A stretch of 6,289 nt of DNA, taken from positions 1 through 6,289 of the forward strand of contig SYEN01000264.1 in the NCBI GenBank assembly GCA_005800795.1, written 5' to 3'. This DNA is from Burkholderiales bacterium. Its GTDB lineage: Bacteria > Pseudomonadota > Gammaproteobacteria > Burkholderiales > SG8-41. The notes under the pieces are model-generated. The model searched no databases, was not told the DNA's origin, and saw only the letters and a program-made list of their open reading frames with translations. A program made the translations under genes and the position numbers. This document shows, piece by piece, positions 1-5,995 of this stretch. Numbering within the stretch: the stretch's first letter is position 1; each line of letters starts with the position of its first letter.

Positions 1-86
1 AGGAACCGCAAAAAAAGCACTTGCGACCCCTCAAATAGTTGGCCGCACAGCTAAAAACCGTGTGTCCGCCGCTTGTTTTCACTCTG

Positions 87-121
87 GTAACCATAGGTAT
101 CCTCTAGGATACTTTGGTTAC
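87..121. repeat. Nested inverted repeat, candidate operator or hairpin
   Basis: Two stacked arm pairs surround a 4-nt centre. The outer arms are GTAACCA (87-93) and TGGTTAC (115-121). The inner arms are GTATCC (97-102) and GGATAC (107-112) around TCTA. The internal offset is TAG on the left and TT on the right. The inner TATCC/GGATA half-sites resemble those bound by HipB-type XRE repressors, whose published operator has an 8-nt rather than a 4-nt spacer, so this is only a loose likeness. No regulator or toxin-antitoxin gene is visible beside it. It could equally be a hairpin or the end of a small mobile element. The rest of 1-166 shows nothing I can name. Confidence 0.5.
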
Positions 122-182
122 GAAACGCCCTAATTACCAATACATATAGTTATGTAACTTTAAAGCATGCGATTCGGAATTT

Positions 183-293
183 TTGAAGTTAGAGGTGTTG
201 AAGTCATTGGCGTCGGCGAAGAAGGTATGGCTTGACCTAGACAGCATTTCCGAGAAAACAAAGGCCGATGGCGATTACATCCTCCCGCACTAG
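183..293 (+). pseudogene. 5' piece of a possibly frameshifted hypothetical gene
   Basis: One frame is open from 150 to a TAG at 291-293. From a possible TTG at 183 it reads as a plausible protein start: a Lys/Leu-rich segment, then KKVWLDLDSISEKTKADGDY and ILPH before the stop. Just after this stop, a second frame (open from 236, stop 677-679) carries on with equally protein-like sequence beginning AKYISGG. One frameshift near 290 would join the two into a product of about 165 residues. There is no clear ribosome binding site, and I recognise no family. The call rests on the look of the translation alone, so it may be chance. Confidence 0.25.
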
Positions 294-361
294 CAAAGTA
301 TATTTCGGGTGGACTTCGTCGTCAGCAATTTGGCAACACTGTCAGTGGATTTGTACTGGCT

Positions 362-679
362 TTGGAAATAGCAGACTTTGCCAAATGGGGCGAAGGAACT
401 TATTGCAAACCCAACACGCCACCATCCTATAAGCCAAGCCGGAGGGATCGCTGGGCTTTCGGTCAGCTTGATTGGTCCAAGTTTCAGCATATGTCACTCA
501 CTCAACAGTATCAAGTTTTTGGCGCTTGTCTGCTGAGTGTTATACGTGGCATTAGAGGTGCTCGGAGAGTACCAAAGGATTTCGATGTAGATGCGTTTGC
601 GGAGAGAGTTGAACGAATCCTACAGGCAGGCCGCGCGTCACGATTCACTCGAACTGCCGCTCTATCCCGCTCGCGCTAA
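362..679 (+). CDS. Hypothetical protein, probably a gene fragment
   Basis: This is a 105-residue frame that begins only with a TTG and has no ribosome binding site in front. The frame is open back to 236 without an ATG or GTG. The upstream, non-initiated residues (AKYISGGLRRQQFGNTVSGF) look as protein-like as the annotated part, so the natural start is probably missing or lies in another frame upstream. The product is soluble, with no signal peptide or membrane segment. It has a single Cys in a TYCKPNTPP motif near residue 19 and a basic, low-complexity end. The C-terminal part (about 60-90) could form helices. I do not recognise the family. The base composition is AT-richer than the genes to the right. 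It could be a decayed accessory or phage-type gene, or simply a chance open frame. Confidence 0.35.
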   Translation: MEIADFAKWGEGTYCKPNTPPSYKPSRRDRWAFGQLDWSKFQHMSLTQQYQVFGACLLSVIRGIRGARRVPKDFDVDAFAERVERILQAGRASRFTRTAALSRSR

Positions 680-720
680 ATGCGCGACGATGTTAGAGAT
701 GGACGCCCTTATACAGTACT

Positions 721-813
721 TGTAGGGCGCATTAACCGAAGGGCAATGCGCCGAATGAGTTGCGTCGCGTGAGACATACGGCGCAATGCGCTTCGCTTAT
801 TGACGCCCTACTA
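721..813. repeat. Inverted pair of REP/MITE-like palindromic elements
   Basis: Copy 1 is 721-757 on the + strand and copy 2 is 775-813 on the - strand. Read in the same direction, both share GTAGGGCG, then an AT-rich bit with CGAAG, then CAATGCGCCG and ATG. Copy 1 is itself a hairpin: GGCGCATT (726-733) pairs perfectly with AATGCGCC (745-752). Copy 2 has a similar but less perfect internal dyad. Such GTAGGG-plus-palindrome units are common between genes in many proteobacteria and behave like REP or MITE elements. The pair facing each other makes a larger cruciform-capable unit of about 93 bp. Related GC-rich sequence (GGGTTACGCGC, 819-829) may extend copy 2. The 680-978 stretch holds no gene; besides this pair I see only the dyad at 934-963. 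Confidence 0.6.
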
Positions 814-933
814 CATTGCGGGTTACGCGCGTTGGAATATGCGCTATCAAATAAGTCAATTAAAACAAATATTTACGTCTCGGCAGATTTAATTCGTCGT
901 CGGCCCCTTAGAATTTCCGCCGGGGGTTGACAA

Positions 934-963
934 ACCTCAAGCATAATCCGCGTCTCTTGAGGT
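934..963. promoter_or_regulatory. Dyad ACCTCAAG / CTTGAGGT behind a TTGACA hexamer
   Basis: Perfect 8-bp arms (934-941 and 956-963) are separated by 14 nt. A TTGACA hexamer ends one base before the left arm (927-932). The arms match those of the SoxR box of the MerR family, where they are 4 nt apart and sit between the -35 and -10 elements. Here the spacing is 10 nt larger and no convincing -10 lies at a workable distance, so a classic SoxR promoter is not supported. It may be a damaged site, a different operator, or coincidence. It lies just upstream of the hydrolase remnant and ltrA. Confidence 0.25.
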
Positions 964-978
964 CGGGCTGGTCAATAC

Positions 979-1290
979 ATGATGTCTATACCCCAGCCCA
1001 GCGCGCTAGCCGCGATGTTCAACTGGTACCGTGCCTCACCAACCGATGTGCCGGCGATGGACGCCATGATCGAGACGACCGACTTCCTGCAAAAACCCTT
1101 TCCAAAACTCCATGTCCCGACGCTGAGCGTCTGGGGGATGAAGGCCCCGGCCTTGCTGCCCTGCCAACTTCTGCTCATTGAGGAATTTGTGCCGGATGCG
1201 ACGGTGGTGCGCATCGACGATGCAGGGCATTTTTCTCCGTGGGAAGCACCCGAAGCTGTTACCGCCGCGATGCAGGAGTGGCTGCCATGA
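979..1290 (+). pseudogene. Alpha/beta hydrolase, C-terminal remnant
   Basis: The 103-residue frame matches the last third of alpha/beta hydrolases of the epoxide hydrolase/haloalkane dehalogenase-like type. A cap-to-core segment (PSALAAMFNWYRA, residues 7-19) is followed by the strand PTLSVWGMK (47-55) and the catalytic-His motif DDAGHFSPWE (80-89, His84), ending in the usual C-terminal helix. Family members are usually about 280-320 residues. The oxyanion region and nucleophile elbow are absent, and no matching sequence lies upstream in any frame, where a stop occurs at 958-960. The acid position after WGMK, normally Asp, is Ala56 (GCC, one base from GAC). With no nucleophile the product cannot hydrolyse substrates in the normal way. 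The ATG at 979 has no well-spaced ribosome binding site. Its stop overlaps the ltrA start (ATGA), which suggests these two genes were once translationally coupled. I am sure of the family and fairly sure that the gene is truncated. Confidence 0.8.
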
Positions 1291-2507
1291 GCCGCCATCA
1301 CCTTTTCCGCGCGCGTGAAGCGCACGACCATTCGCGGGTCACCTATATAGAGCTCTTCTTCGACCTCGTCTTTGTCTTTGCGATCACACAGCTGTCGCAC
1401 CGGCTGCTCGATCATTTGTCGCTGATCGGCGCAGTTGAAACATTGGTGCTGTTCTTGGCGGTCTGGTGGGTGTGGATATACACCAGCTGGGTCACCAACT
1501 GGCTCGACCCCGACCGGGCGCATGTGCGGCTGATGCTGATTGCGATGATGATCGGTGGCTTGGTGCTATCTGCCGCCATACCAAAGGCGTTTGAAAGCAA
1601 CGGCCTGCTGTTCGCCATCGCCTATGTCTCAATGCAGCTGCTGCGCACCGCCGATATGGTCTGGGCGTCTACGGGGGTGAATGAAGGGCGACGGCGCAAC
1701 TTCATACGCATCTGCTTTTGGTTTTTGCTCGCACTGCCCTTCTGGATCGCAGGTGCCTTCGCCGAGCGCGAGTTGCGGTTGGTGCTGTGGGCAGCGGCTG
1801 TCGCCATCGAATATGTCGGGCCATATGTGCTGTTCCATACTCCCGGCATGGGGCGATCCACTCCCGCAGACTGGGACATTTCAGGCGCGCATATGGCGGA
1901 ACGGTGCGCGCTTTTCATCATCATCGCCTTGGGCGAGGCGGTCCTGGTGACGGGCGCGACCTTTGCCAAGTTGGCGCATGACGCAGCCACCTGGGCGGCG
2001 TTCCTCACCAGCTTCATTGGAAGCGCTACAATGTGGTGGATCTATTTCGATATCGGCGCGTCGCGGGGCTCTCTGATGATTACGCAAGCCGAAAATGTCG
2101 GATTGCTGGCGCGCACCGCTTATACCTATTTGCACCTGCTGATTGTTGGCGGGATCATCGTGACGGCTGTGGGCGACGAGATGACGCTCGCACACCCTGT
2201 CGGCCATGCCGAGCTTCCGACCGTGCTGACGATTGTCGGCGGGCCGTGGCTGTTCCTGATGGGTAATCAGGCATTCAAATGGATCACATCGGGCGCGAAA
2301 TGGCCGCCACTGTCGCATGGCGTTGGGTCGGTCGCGCTGGTCGGTGTTGGCGTCGCGGGCTGGTTTGGCCATTGGCAACCGCTGACGCTCGGAATCGCGG
2401 CGACGTCTGTGCTGATTGCGACCGCCATTTGGGAATGGCTGTCCGCGAATGGAGGATGGCAGCGGTGGGCGCCGTGGATGGCGCCGTTATTCAGTCGGTT
2501 GCGCTGA
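1287..2507 (+). CDS. ltrA: Low temperature requirement protein A (LtrA family)
   Basis: This is a 406-residue integral inner-membrane protein of the LtrA family, named from a Listeria locus needed for growth in the cold; its biochemical activity is not established. Both family signatures are present: VTYIELFFDLVFVFAITQLS near the N-terminus (18-37) and AERCALFIIIALGE (204-217), each with conserved acidic residues inside otherwise hydrophobic helices. About ten hydrophobic segments run through the chain, including 23-36, 50-66, 82-98, 143-158 and 207-222, and the length is normal for the family. The frame is open further upstream to an ATG at 1239, but I choose 1287. It starts MSRHHLFR just before the family motif, has AGGAG at 1274-1278 with 8-nt spacing, and overlaps the preceding stop as ATGA. 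The upstream hydrolase remnant suggests it is read from the same transcript. No promoter of its own is obvious. The gene looks intact. Confidence 0.9.
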   Translation: MSRHHLFRAREAHDHSRVTYIELFFDLVFVFAITQLSHRLLDHLSLIGAVETLVLFLAVWWVWIYTSWVTNWLDPDRAHVRLMLIAMMIGGLVLSAAIPKAFESNGLLFAIAYVSMQLLRTADMVWASTGVNEGRRRNFIRICFWFLLALPFWIAGAFAERELRLVLWAAAVAIEYVGPYVLFHTPGMGRSTPADWDISGAHMAERCALFIIIALGEAVLVTGATFAKLAHDAATWAAFLTSFIGSATMWWIYFDIGASRGSLMITQAENVGLLARTAYTYLHLLIVGGIIVTAVGDEMTLAHPVGHAELPTVLTIVGGPWLFLMGNQAFKWITSGAKWPPLSHGVGSVALVGVGVAGWFGHWQPLTLGIAATSVLIATAIWEWLSANGGWQRWAPWMAPLFSRLR

Positions 2508-2742
2508 TCCAGTTGATCGTGGCACCACGCGGATGGCAGGTCGCAAAGTGCATGGCATGCTCGCCAGGCCACAAGGTCAGTCGCAATTGCATCGGCCCCA
2601 CAATTCGCAAGCTAGGGGCGGGTCTAGCTAGGTAGCATTCCTATCTTCTAAACCTCGTTGTCAGGCACTCCCTTTTACCTGATCGTTCGCAACTAGTTGT
2701 TTTTATTGAATTATTTAAGAGGTAAGTACAAACACTCGCTTC

Positions 2743-2779
2743 GCTGCGTGATTGGCGCGCAAGGCGCCAATCACGCAGC
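2743..2779 (-). terminator. Perfect 16-bp hairpin after the ThDP enzyme gene
   Basis: GCTGCGTGATTGGCGC (2743-2758) pairs without mismatch with 2764-2779 around a 5-nt loop. It begins 27 nt past the stop codon of the minus-strand lyase gene and is the only strong structure between that gene and the convergent ltrA gene. There is no clean T-run on either side, so it may be a bidirectional or Rho-assisted transcription barrier, or a REP-like palindrome, rather than a textbook intrinsic terminator. The remainder of 2508-2806 is AT-rich in its right half, with a 10-bp palindrome CAACTAGTTG at 2690-2699. It holds no gene that I can support. Confidence 0.55.
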
Positions 2780-2806
2780 TTCCCACTATTACACTCAGAC
2801 GATCAG

Positions 2807-4459
2807 TTAAGTCGAGTGCGAAGAGAACGCCACTGTCCCCGCACGCGCCGTGTCATCGGTCTTGATGTTGACCAGCGCCACCATGCCCTCATCGACTTTC
2901 TTCTGCGCGCGCACCAGCGCCGGGCCGATATCTTCCGGCTTTTCGACATATTCGCCGTAGCAGCCCAGCCCTTCAGCCATTTTGTCGTAACGCGTGAAGC
3001 CGAGGTTGCGTCCGGTTTTTTCGCGCTTGGGGTCGGCTGTCCAGCCGCCGTTCAAGCTGATGACCACGAGTATGGGAATCTTATGGCGCACCGCCGTGTC
3101 GAGTTCCATCGCGTTGAGACCAAACGAGCCGTCGCCGTGCACCACGATCACCTGCTTGTCGGGGCAAGCGACTTTCGCGCCCACGCCGAAGGGCATGCCC
3201 ACGCCCATCATGCCAAACGGGCCGGAATTCAGCCGGTGCGCGGGTGAAAATGTCGGCATCGATTGGCGGCCATAATTCAAAATTTCCTGCCCGTCCACCA
3301 CCAGAATCGCGTCGCGCTTCATGAAGTTTTTGACTTCTTCGCACAAACGCAGCGGGTGGATCGGTGTTTTGTTCATCGCCATGCCGCCGCCGGTTTCGCC
3401 TTTTTTCTTGGCTTCGCCCGCCGCCAACTTTTCGCGCCACGGCGCGTAGTTTTTGGCATCGACGCGGCCCGCCATCGACGACAGCATTTGCTGCAACACC
3501 GCCTTGCAATCGCCGACGATGCCGATATCCACCTTACGCGGCGAGCTGGCGATTTCGTCAGCATCGATATCAATGCGCGCAATCGTCGCACCCGCAGCAA
3601 AACGCGGGGGTGCTGCGTGGCCGATGATGTAATTCATGCGCGTGCCGATGATCAGAATCAGATCGGCGTCACGGAACGCCGACGAGCGCATGGTGAGGAA
3701 CGACAACGGATGGTCATCGGGCAACACACCACGGCCTTGCGGCGTGGTGTAAAACGGAATACCCGCTTTTTCGACGAACTGCGTCAGTTCCGGCCAAGCC
3801 TGCGACCAGATCACACCGCTGCCGGTGAGGATGATTGGGTTCTTCGCCTTGCCGAGCGCAGCCATCAACTTGTCGAGCTGACTCTGCTCGCCCACCGGGC
3901 GCGGGCGCAGCAGCGAGCGGCCCGACAAATCCCACTGCACTTCTTCTTCCGGGCATTTGCCGTAGAGAATATCGGCCGGCATGTCCAGATACACCGGCCC
4001 TGGCTTGCCGCCCATCGCCTTCTGGAAAGCCGTGTTGACCATTTCGGGGATGCGGCGGATTTCAATCGCCTGCCCCACCCACTTACAGCAGCCGCGCATG
4101 ATGGCGACCTGATCGATTTCCTGAAACGTCTGCCGCCCAAATTGATGAATGGCACTGGAGCCGCCGATGGCCACCACGGGCGCGCAGTCGATCAGCGCGT
4201 TGGCCATGCCGGTGGTGAGATTAATCACACCGGGGCCGCTGGCGGCCATGCACACGCTGGGCTTTTGCAGCAGGCGGCTGTACGCCTGCGCGCTCAGTGC
4301 CGCCGCTTGTTCGTGCCGCACGTCGACCATGCGGATGCCTTCCTTGGCGCACGCGGTTTCGGCGTGCTGCATCGGCCCGCCCATGATGTAAAAAATGTGC
4401 TCGGTGCCTTCATTCTTTAACGCCCTTCCCAGAATTTCATTGCCGGTAATGTCTGCCAT
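2807..4459 (-). CDS. ThDP-dependent enzyme, oxalyl-CoA decarboxylase / 2-hydroxyacyl-CoA lyase family
   Basis: This is a 550-residue cytoplasmic enzyme with the three-domain plan of the acetolactate synthase/OXC superfamily: pyrimidine-binding domain (about 1-170), central domain (about 190-325) and pyrophosphate-binding domain (about 375-525). Glu50 in VRHEQ is the cofactor-activating glutamate. GDG (442-444) with Asn470 is the Mg-diphosphate motif. The family either decarboxylates oxalyl-CoA or cleaves 2-hydroxyacyl-CoA to formyl-CoA plus an aldehyde or ketone. Aligned by eye with Oxalobacter OXC, the substrate-side residues differ: Ile34 becomes Gly28, Tyr120 becomes Phe112, Glu121 becomes Gln113, Tyr483 falls on Thr474 (NGGWT), and the C-terminal Ser553/Arg555 segment reads TARAGTV. 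I therefore favour a lyase or decarboxylase for a different acyl-CoA, similar in kind to 2-hydroxyisobutyryl-CoA lyases. The start is set by AAAGGAG (4467-4473) at 7-nt spacing. It is second in an operon with the CoA-transferase gene, after a 41-nt gap. Confidence 0.85.
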   Translation of the reverse strand: MADITGNEILGRALKNEGTEHIFYIMGGPMQHAETACAKEGIRMVDVRHEQAAALSAQAYSRLLQKPSVCMAASGPGVINLTTGMANALIDCAPVVAIGGSSAIHQFGRQTFQEIDQVAIMRGCCKWVGQAIEIRRIPEMVNTAFQKAMGGKPGPVYLDMPADILYGKCPEEEVQWDLSGRSLLRPRPVGEQSQLDKLMAALGKAKNPIILTGSGVIWSQAWPELTQFVEKAGIPFYTTPQGRGVLPDDHPLSFLTMRSSAFRDADLILIIGTRMNYIIGHAAPPRFAAGATIARIDIDADEIASSPRKVDIGIVGDCKAVLQQMLSSMAGRVDAKNYAPWREKLAAGEAKKKGETGGGMAMNKTPIHPLRLCEEVKNFMKRDAILVVDGQEILNYGRQSMPTFSPAHRLNSGPFGMMGVGMPFGVGAKVACPDKQVIVVHGDGSFGLNAMELDTAVRHKIPILVVISLNGGWTADPKREKTGRNLGFTRYDKMAEGLGCYGEYVEKPEDIGPALVRAQKKVDEGMVALVNIKTDDTARAGTVAFSSHST

Positions 4460-4500
4460 GATGGTTCTCCTTTAAGTGGTTGCGTACGTGAGTCTAACCA

Positions 4501-5733
4501 TCACGACGCGGTGATCTTGTCGGCGCGCAGTTTCGCTGCCTCTTCAGCGCCGATGCCGAGCCAGTCTTTCAGCACTTCGTCGCTGTTTGCACCCAACAGC
4601 GGCGCGGGTTTGACGGGTACCGGCTTGCCGTTGAAACGAACCGGCCAAGTCGCCATTCTGAACTTGCCGTTGGTCGGATGATCAATGCTCTGGATGATGC
4701 CGCGCTCTTCAAAATTTGGATCGTTCATCAGCTCCAGCGTGTCGCGCACCGCGCCAGCGGGCACGGCGGCGCCAATGATGCGCATGCACTCGTACTTGTC
4801 GCGCTTGCTGGTGAACTCAGTGATGATGGCGTCGATTTCCGCTTCGTGTTCCACGCGAGCGGCTTGCGTGGAATAGCGCGGGTCGCCAATCAGGTCCTTG
4901 CGGCCCAGGGCTTCCAGCAGGCGCGGCCAGTGTTCCGGGTTGCCGCGGCTGGTGTAGACGTAGACAAAGTCATTCGGCCCGCCCGGCGCACACGGGTAAA
5001 TGTTGCAGGGCGGATTGCCGCCACTGTTGGAGGCCGCGCCGGTGCGGGGCGCGGCCTTGCCTGACTTGGCGGTAATGCCGAAGGAGTTGCGAATATAGTG
5101 CAGCATGGCGTCCTGCATCGCCACTTGCAGATGCACGCCCTTGCCCGTCTGTGCGCGTTGAATCAGCGCCGACAGAATGCTGATCAGCATCAGCATGCCG
5201 GTGCCGGTGTCACCCAGCGTCGGCCCCGGCTTGGCGGGCGGGCCGTTGGGATCGCCCGTGATGCTCATGGTGCCGCCACAGGCCTGCGCGATCATGTCGA
5301 ACGCCAGGTTTTTCTCGTAAGGACTGCCCTCGCCAAAACCTTTCACCTGCCCATACACGATGCCGGGATTGATTTTCGACAGCACGTCGTAGCCGAGGCC
5401 CAGACGTTCGATGGCGCCAGGGGCGAAATTCTCCATGAACACGTCGGCCTTTTTCGCCATTTCCTTGACGATCTCAAGACCGCGCGGGCTTTTCAGATTG
5501 ACCGTGATCGAACGTTTGTTGGAGTTGTAGTTCAGAAAGTAGGGGTCATCCACCTTGTTATTGGGGCCGAGGCGGCGGCCCGGATCGCCGACGGTGGTGT
5601 TTTCAACCTTCGCCACATCGGCGCCCAACCATGCCATGACTTGAGTGCAGGACGTACCTGCTTCGAATTGCGTCAGATCCAGCACGCGGATGCCTTTGAG
5701 GCAGCCGGGCGCCATGGGGGTAATATTTGTCAT
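4501..5733 (-). CDS. Class III CoA-transferase (CaiB/BaiF, formyl-CoA transferase-like)
   Basis: This is a 410-residue cytoplasmic enzyme of the CaiB/BaiF (class III) family, which moves CoA between carboxylic acids and forms interlocked dimers. The N-terminal GIRVLDLTQFEAGTSCTQ (14-31), the GADVAKVE strand (38-44) and VFMENFAPGAIERLGLGYD (98-116) are standard for the family. Asp175 in PTLGDTGTGM is the catalytic aspartate that forms the acyl anhydride intermediate. The length is normal. Compared by eye with Oxalobacter Frc, Gln17 is replaced by Glu24, Trp48 by Leu55, and the GGGGQ active-site loop by SNSGGNPP (235-242), so the acid accepted is probably not oxalate. The start at 5733 has GGAG (5740-5743) 6 nt upstream; Met7 is a less likely alternative. 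It is first in the operon with the downstream ThDP enzyme, which would supply formyl-CoA as CoA donor, as in the frc-oxc pair. Confidence 0.88.
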   Translation of the reverse strand: MTNITPMAPGCLKGIRVLDLTQFEAGTSCTQVMAWLGADVAKVENTTVGDPGRRLGPNNKVDDPYFLNYNSNKRSITVNLKSPRGLEIVKEMAKKADVFMENFAPGAIERLGLGYDVLSKINPGIVYGQVKGFGEGSPYEKNLAFDMIAQACGGTMSITGDPNGPPAKPGPTLGDTGTGMLMLISILSALIQRAQTGKGVHLQVAMQDAMLHYIRNSFGITAKSGKAAPRTGAASNSGGNPPCNIYPCAPGGPNDFVYVYTSRGNPEHWPRLLEALGRKDLIGDPRYSTQAARVEHEAEIDAIITEFTSKRDKYECMRIIGAAVPAGAVRDTLELMNDPNFEERGIIQSIDHPTNGKFRMATWPVRFNGKPVPVKPAPLLGANSDEVLKDWLGIGAEEAAKLRADKITAS

Positions 5734-5759
5734 CGGTTTCTCCAGCGAAAAATAACGGG

Positions 5760-5775
5760 TTTCAGGATTTCAGGA
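5760..5775. repeat. Two tandem copies of an 8-bp unit (TTTCAGGA)
   Basis: TTTCAGGA occurs at 5760-5767 and again directly at 5768-5775, followed by a degenerate third unit (TTTCGGG from 5777). It lies in the presumed 5' untranslated region of the CoA-transferase gene, 27 bp from its start codon. It may be slippage or a binding site; nothing else is known from the sequence. Confidence 0.4.
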
Positions 5776-5854
5776 ATTTCGGGGGTGAAAGCAAAAGCAA
5801 TTGCGCAAATGTCGTGCCGACAGAAGACAACGGAGGTCACACGCGAAGAATCTT

Positions 5855-5879
5855 AGCGTACGTCGCACAAACGTACGCT
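5855..5879. promoter_or_regulatory. 25-bp dyad, candidate operator between divergent genes
   Basis: Perfect 9-bp arms AGCGTACGT (5855-5863) and ACGTACGCT (5871-5879) surround 7 nt. The dyad is near the middle of the 262-bp gap between the CoA-transferase gene (start 5733) and the receptor gene (start 5996), where one regulator could act on both. Its size and symmetry fit dimeric regulators such as the GntR, IclR or LysR families, but no regulator gene is in the window. The core GCGTACGT recurs once at 4482-4489, in the gap between the two operon genes. A role as a transcript hairpin is also possible. Confidence 0.5.
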
Positions 5880-5962
5880 GTTGTGTTTCGCGCTCGCGTT
5901 TCACGGCTCCGCGAGTCTGCAATACGAACCGGACAAACTGCGCCGAGCGCCGGATTTTGCCC

Positions 5963-5968
5963 TATACT
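5963..5968 (+). promoter_or_regulatory. Candidate -10 element for the receptor gene
   Basis: TATACT matches the sigma-70 -10 consensus at five of six bases and lies 27 bp before the GTG start, leaving room for a short leader. No good -35 is found at 16-19 bp; the nearest is a weak CTGCGC at 5938-5943. If it is used, activation by a regulator bound at the upstream dyad (5855-5879) would make sense. Confidence 0.3.
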
Positions 5969-5995
5969 TTTACGCAACACCATCTGGAGGCAACC

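Noticed and set aside
1..94. Minus-strand frame starting at 94 and running off the left edge (31 codons)
   Set aside because: It has a fair ribosome binding site, but is too short and has no recognisable sequence, so it cannot be called without the flanking DNA.
2..133. Plus-strand frame open from the left edge to a TAA at 131-133
   Set aside because: It runs straight through the inverted repeat and its residues look non-coding; probably chance.
1239..1286. Upstream ATG extending LtrA by 16 residues
   Set aside because: The extension lies inside the hydrolase remnant and does not fit the family start; the ATG at 1287 has AGGAG and an ATGA overlap.
972..1523. Minus-strand open frame of 183 codons across the hydrolase remnant and the ltrA start
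   Set aside because: It overlaps the conserved motifs of two plus-strand genes, and its product resembles nothing known.
3263..4420. Long plus-strand open frame (385 codons) opposite the ThDP enzyme gene
   Set aside because: Its translation is His/Arg/Ala-rich with no domain, and it is the antisense of a clearly conserved enzyme; a typical GC-rich shadow.
5098..5856. Plus-strand open frame of 252 codons opposite the CoA-transferase gene and the divergent gap
   Set aside because: It has low-complexity His/Arg/Gln-rich antisense composition, no ribosome binding site and no recognisable motif.
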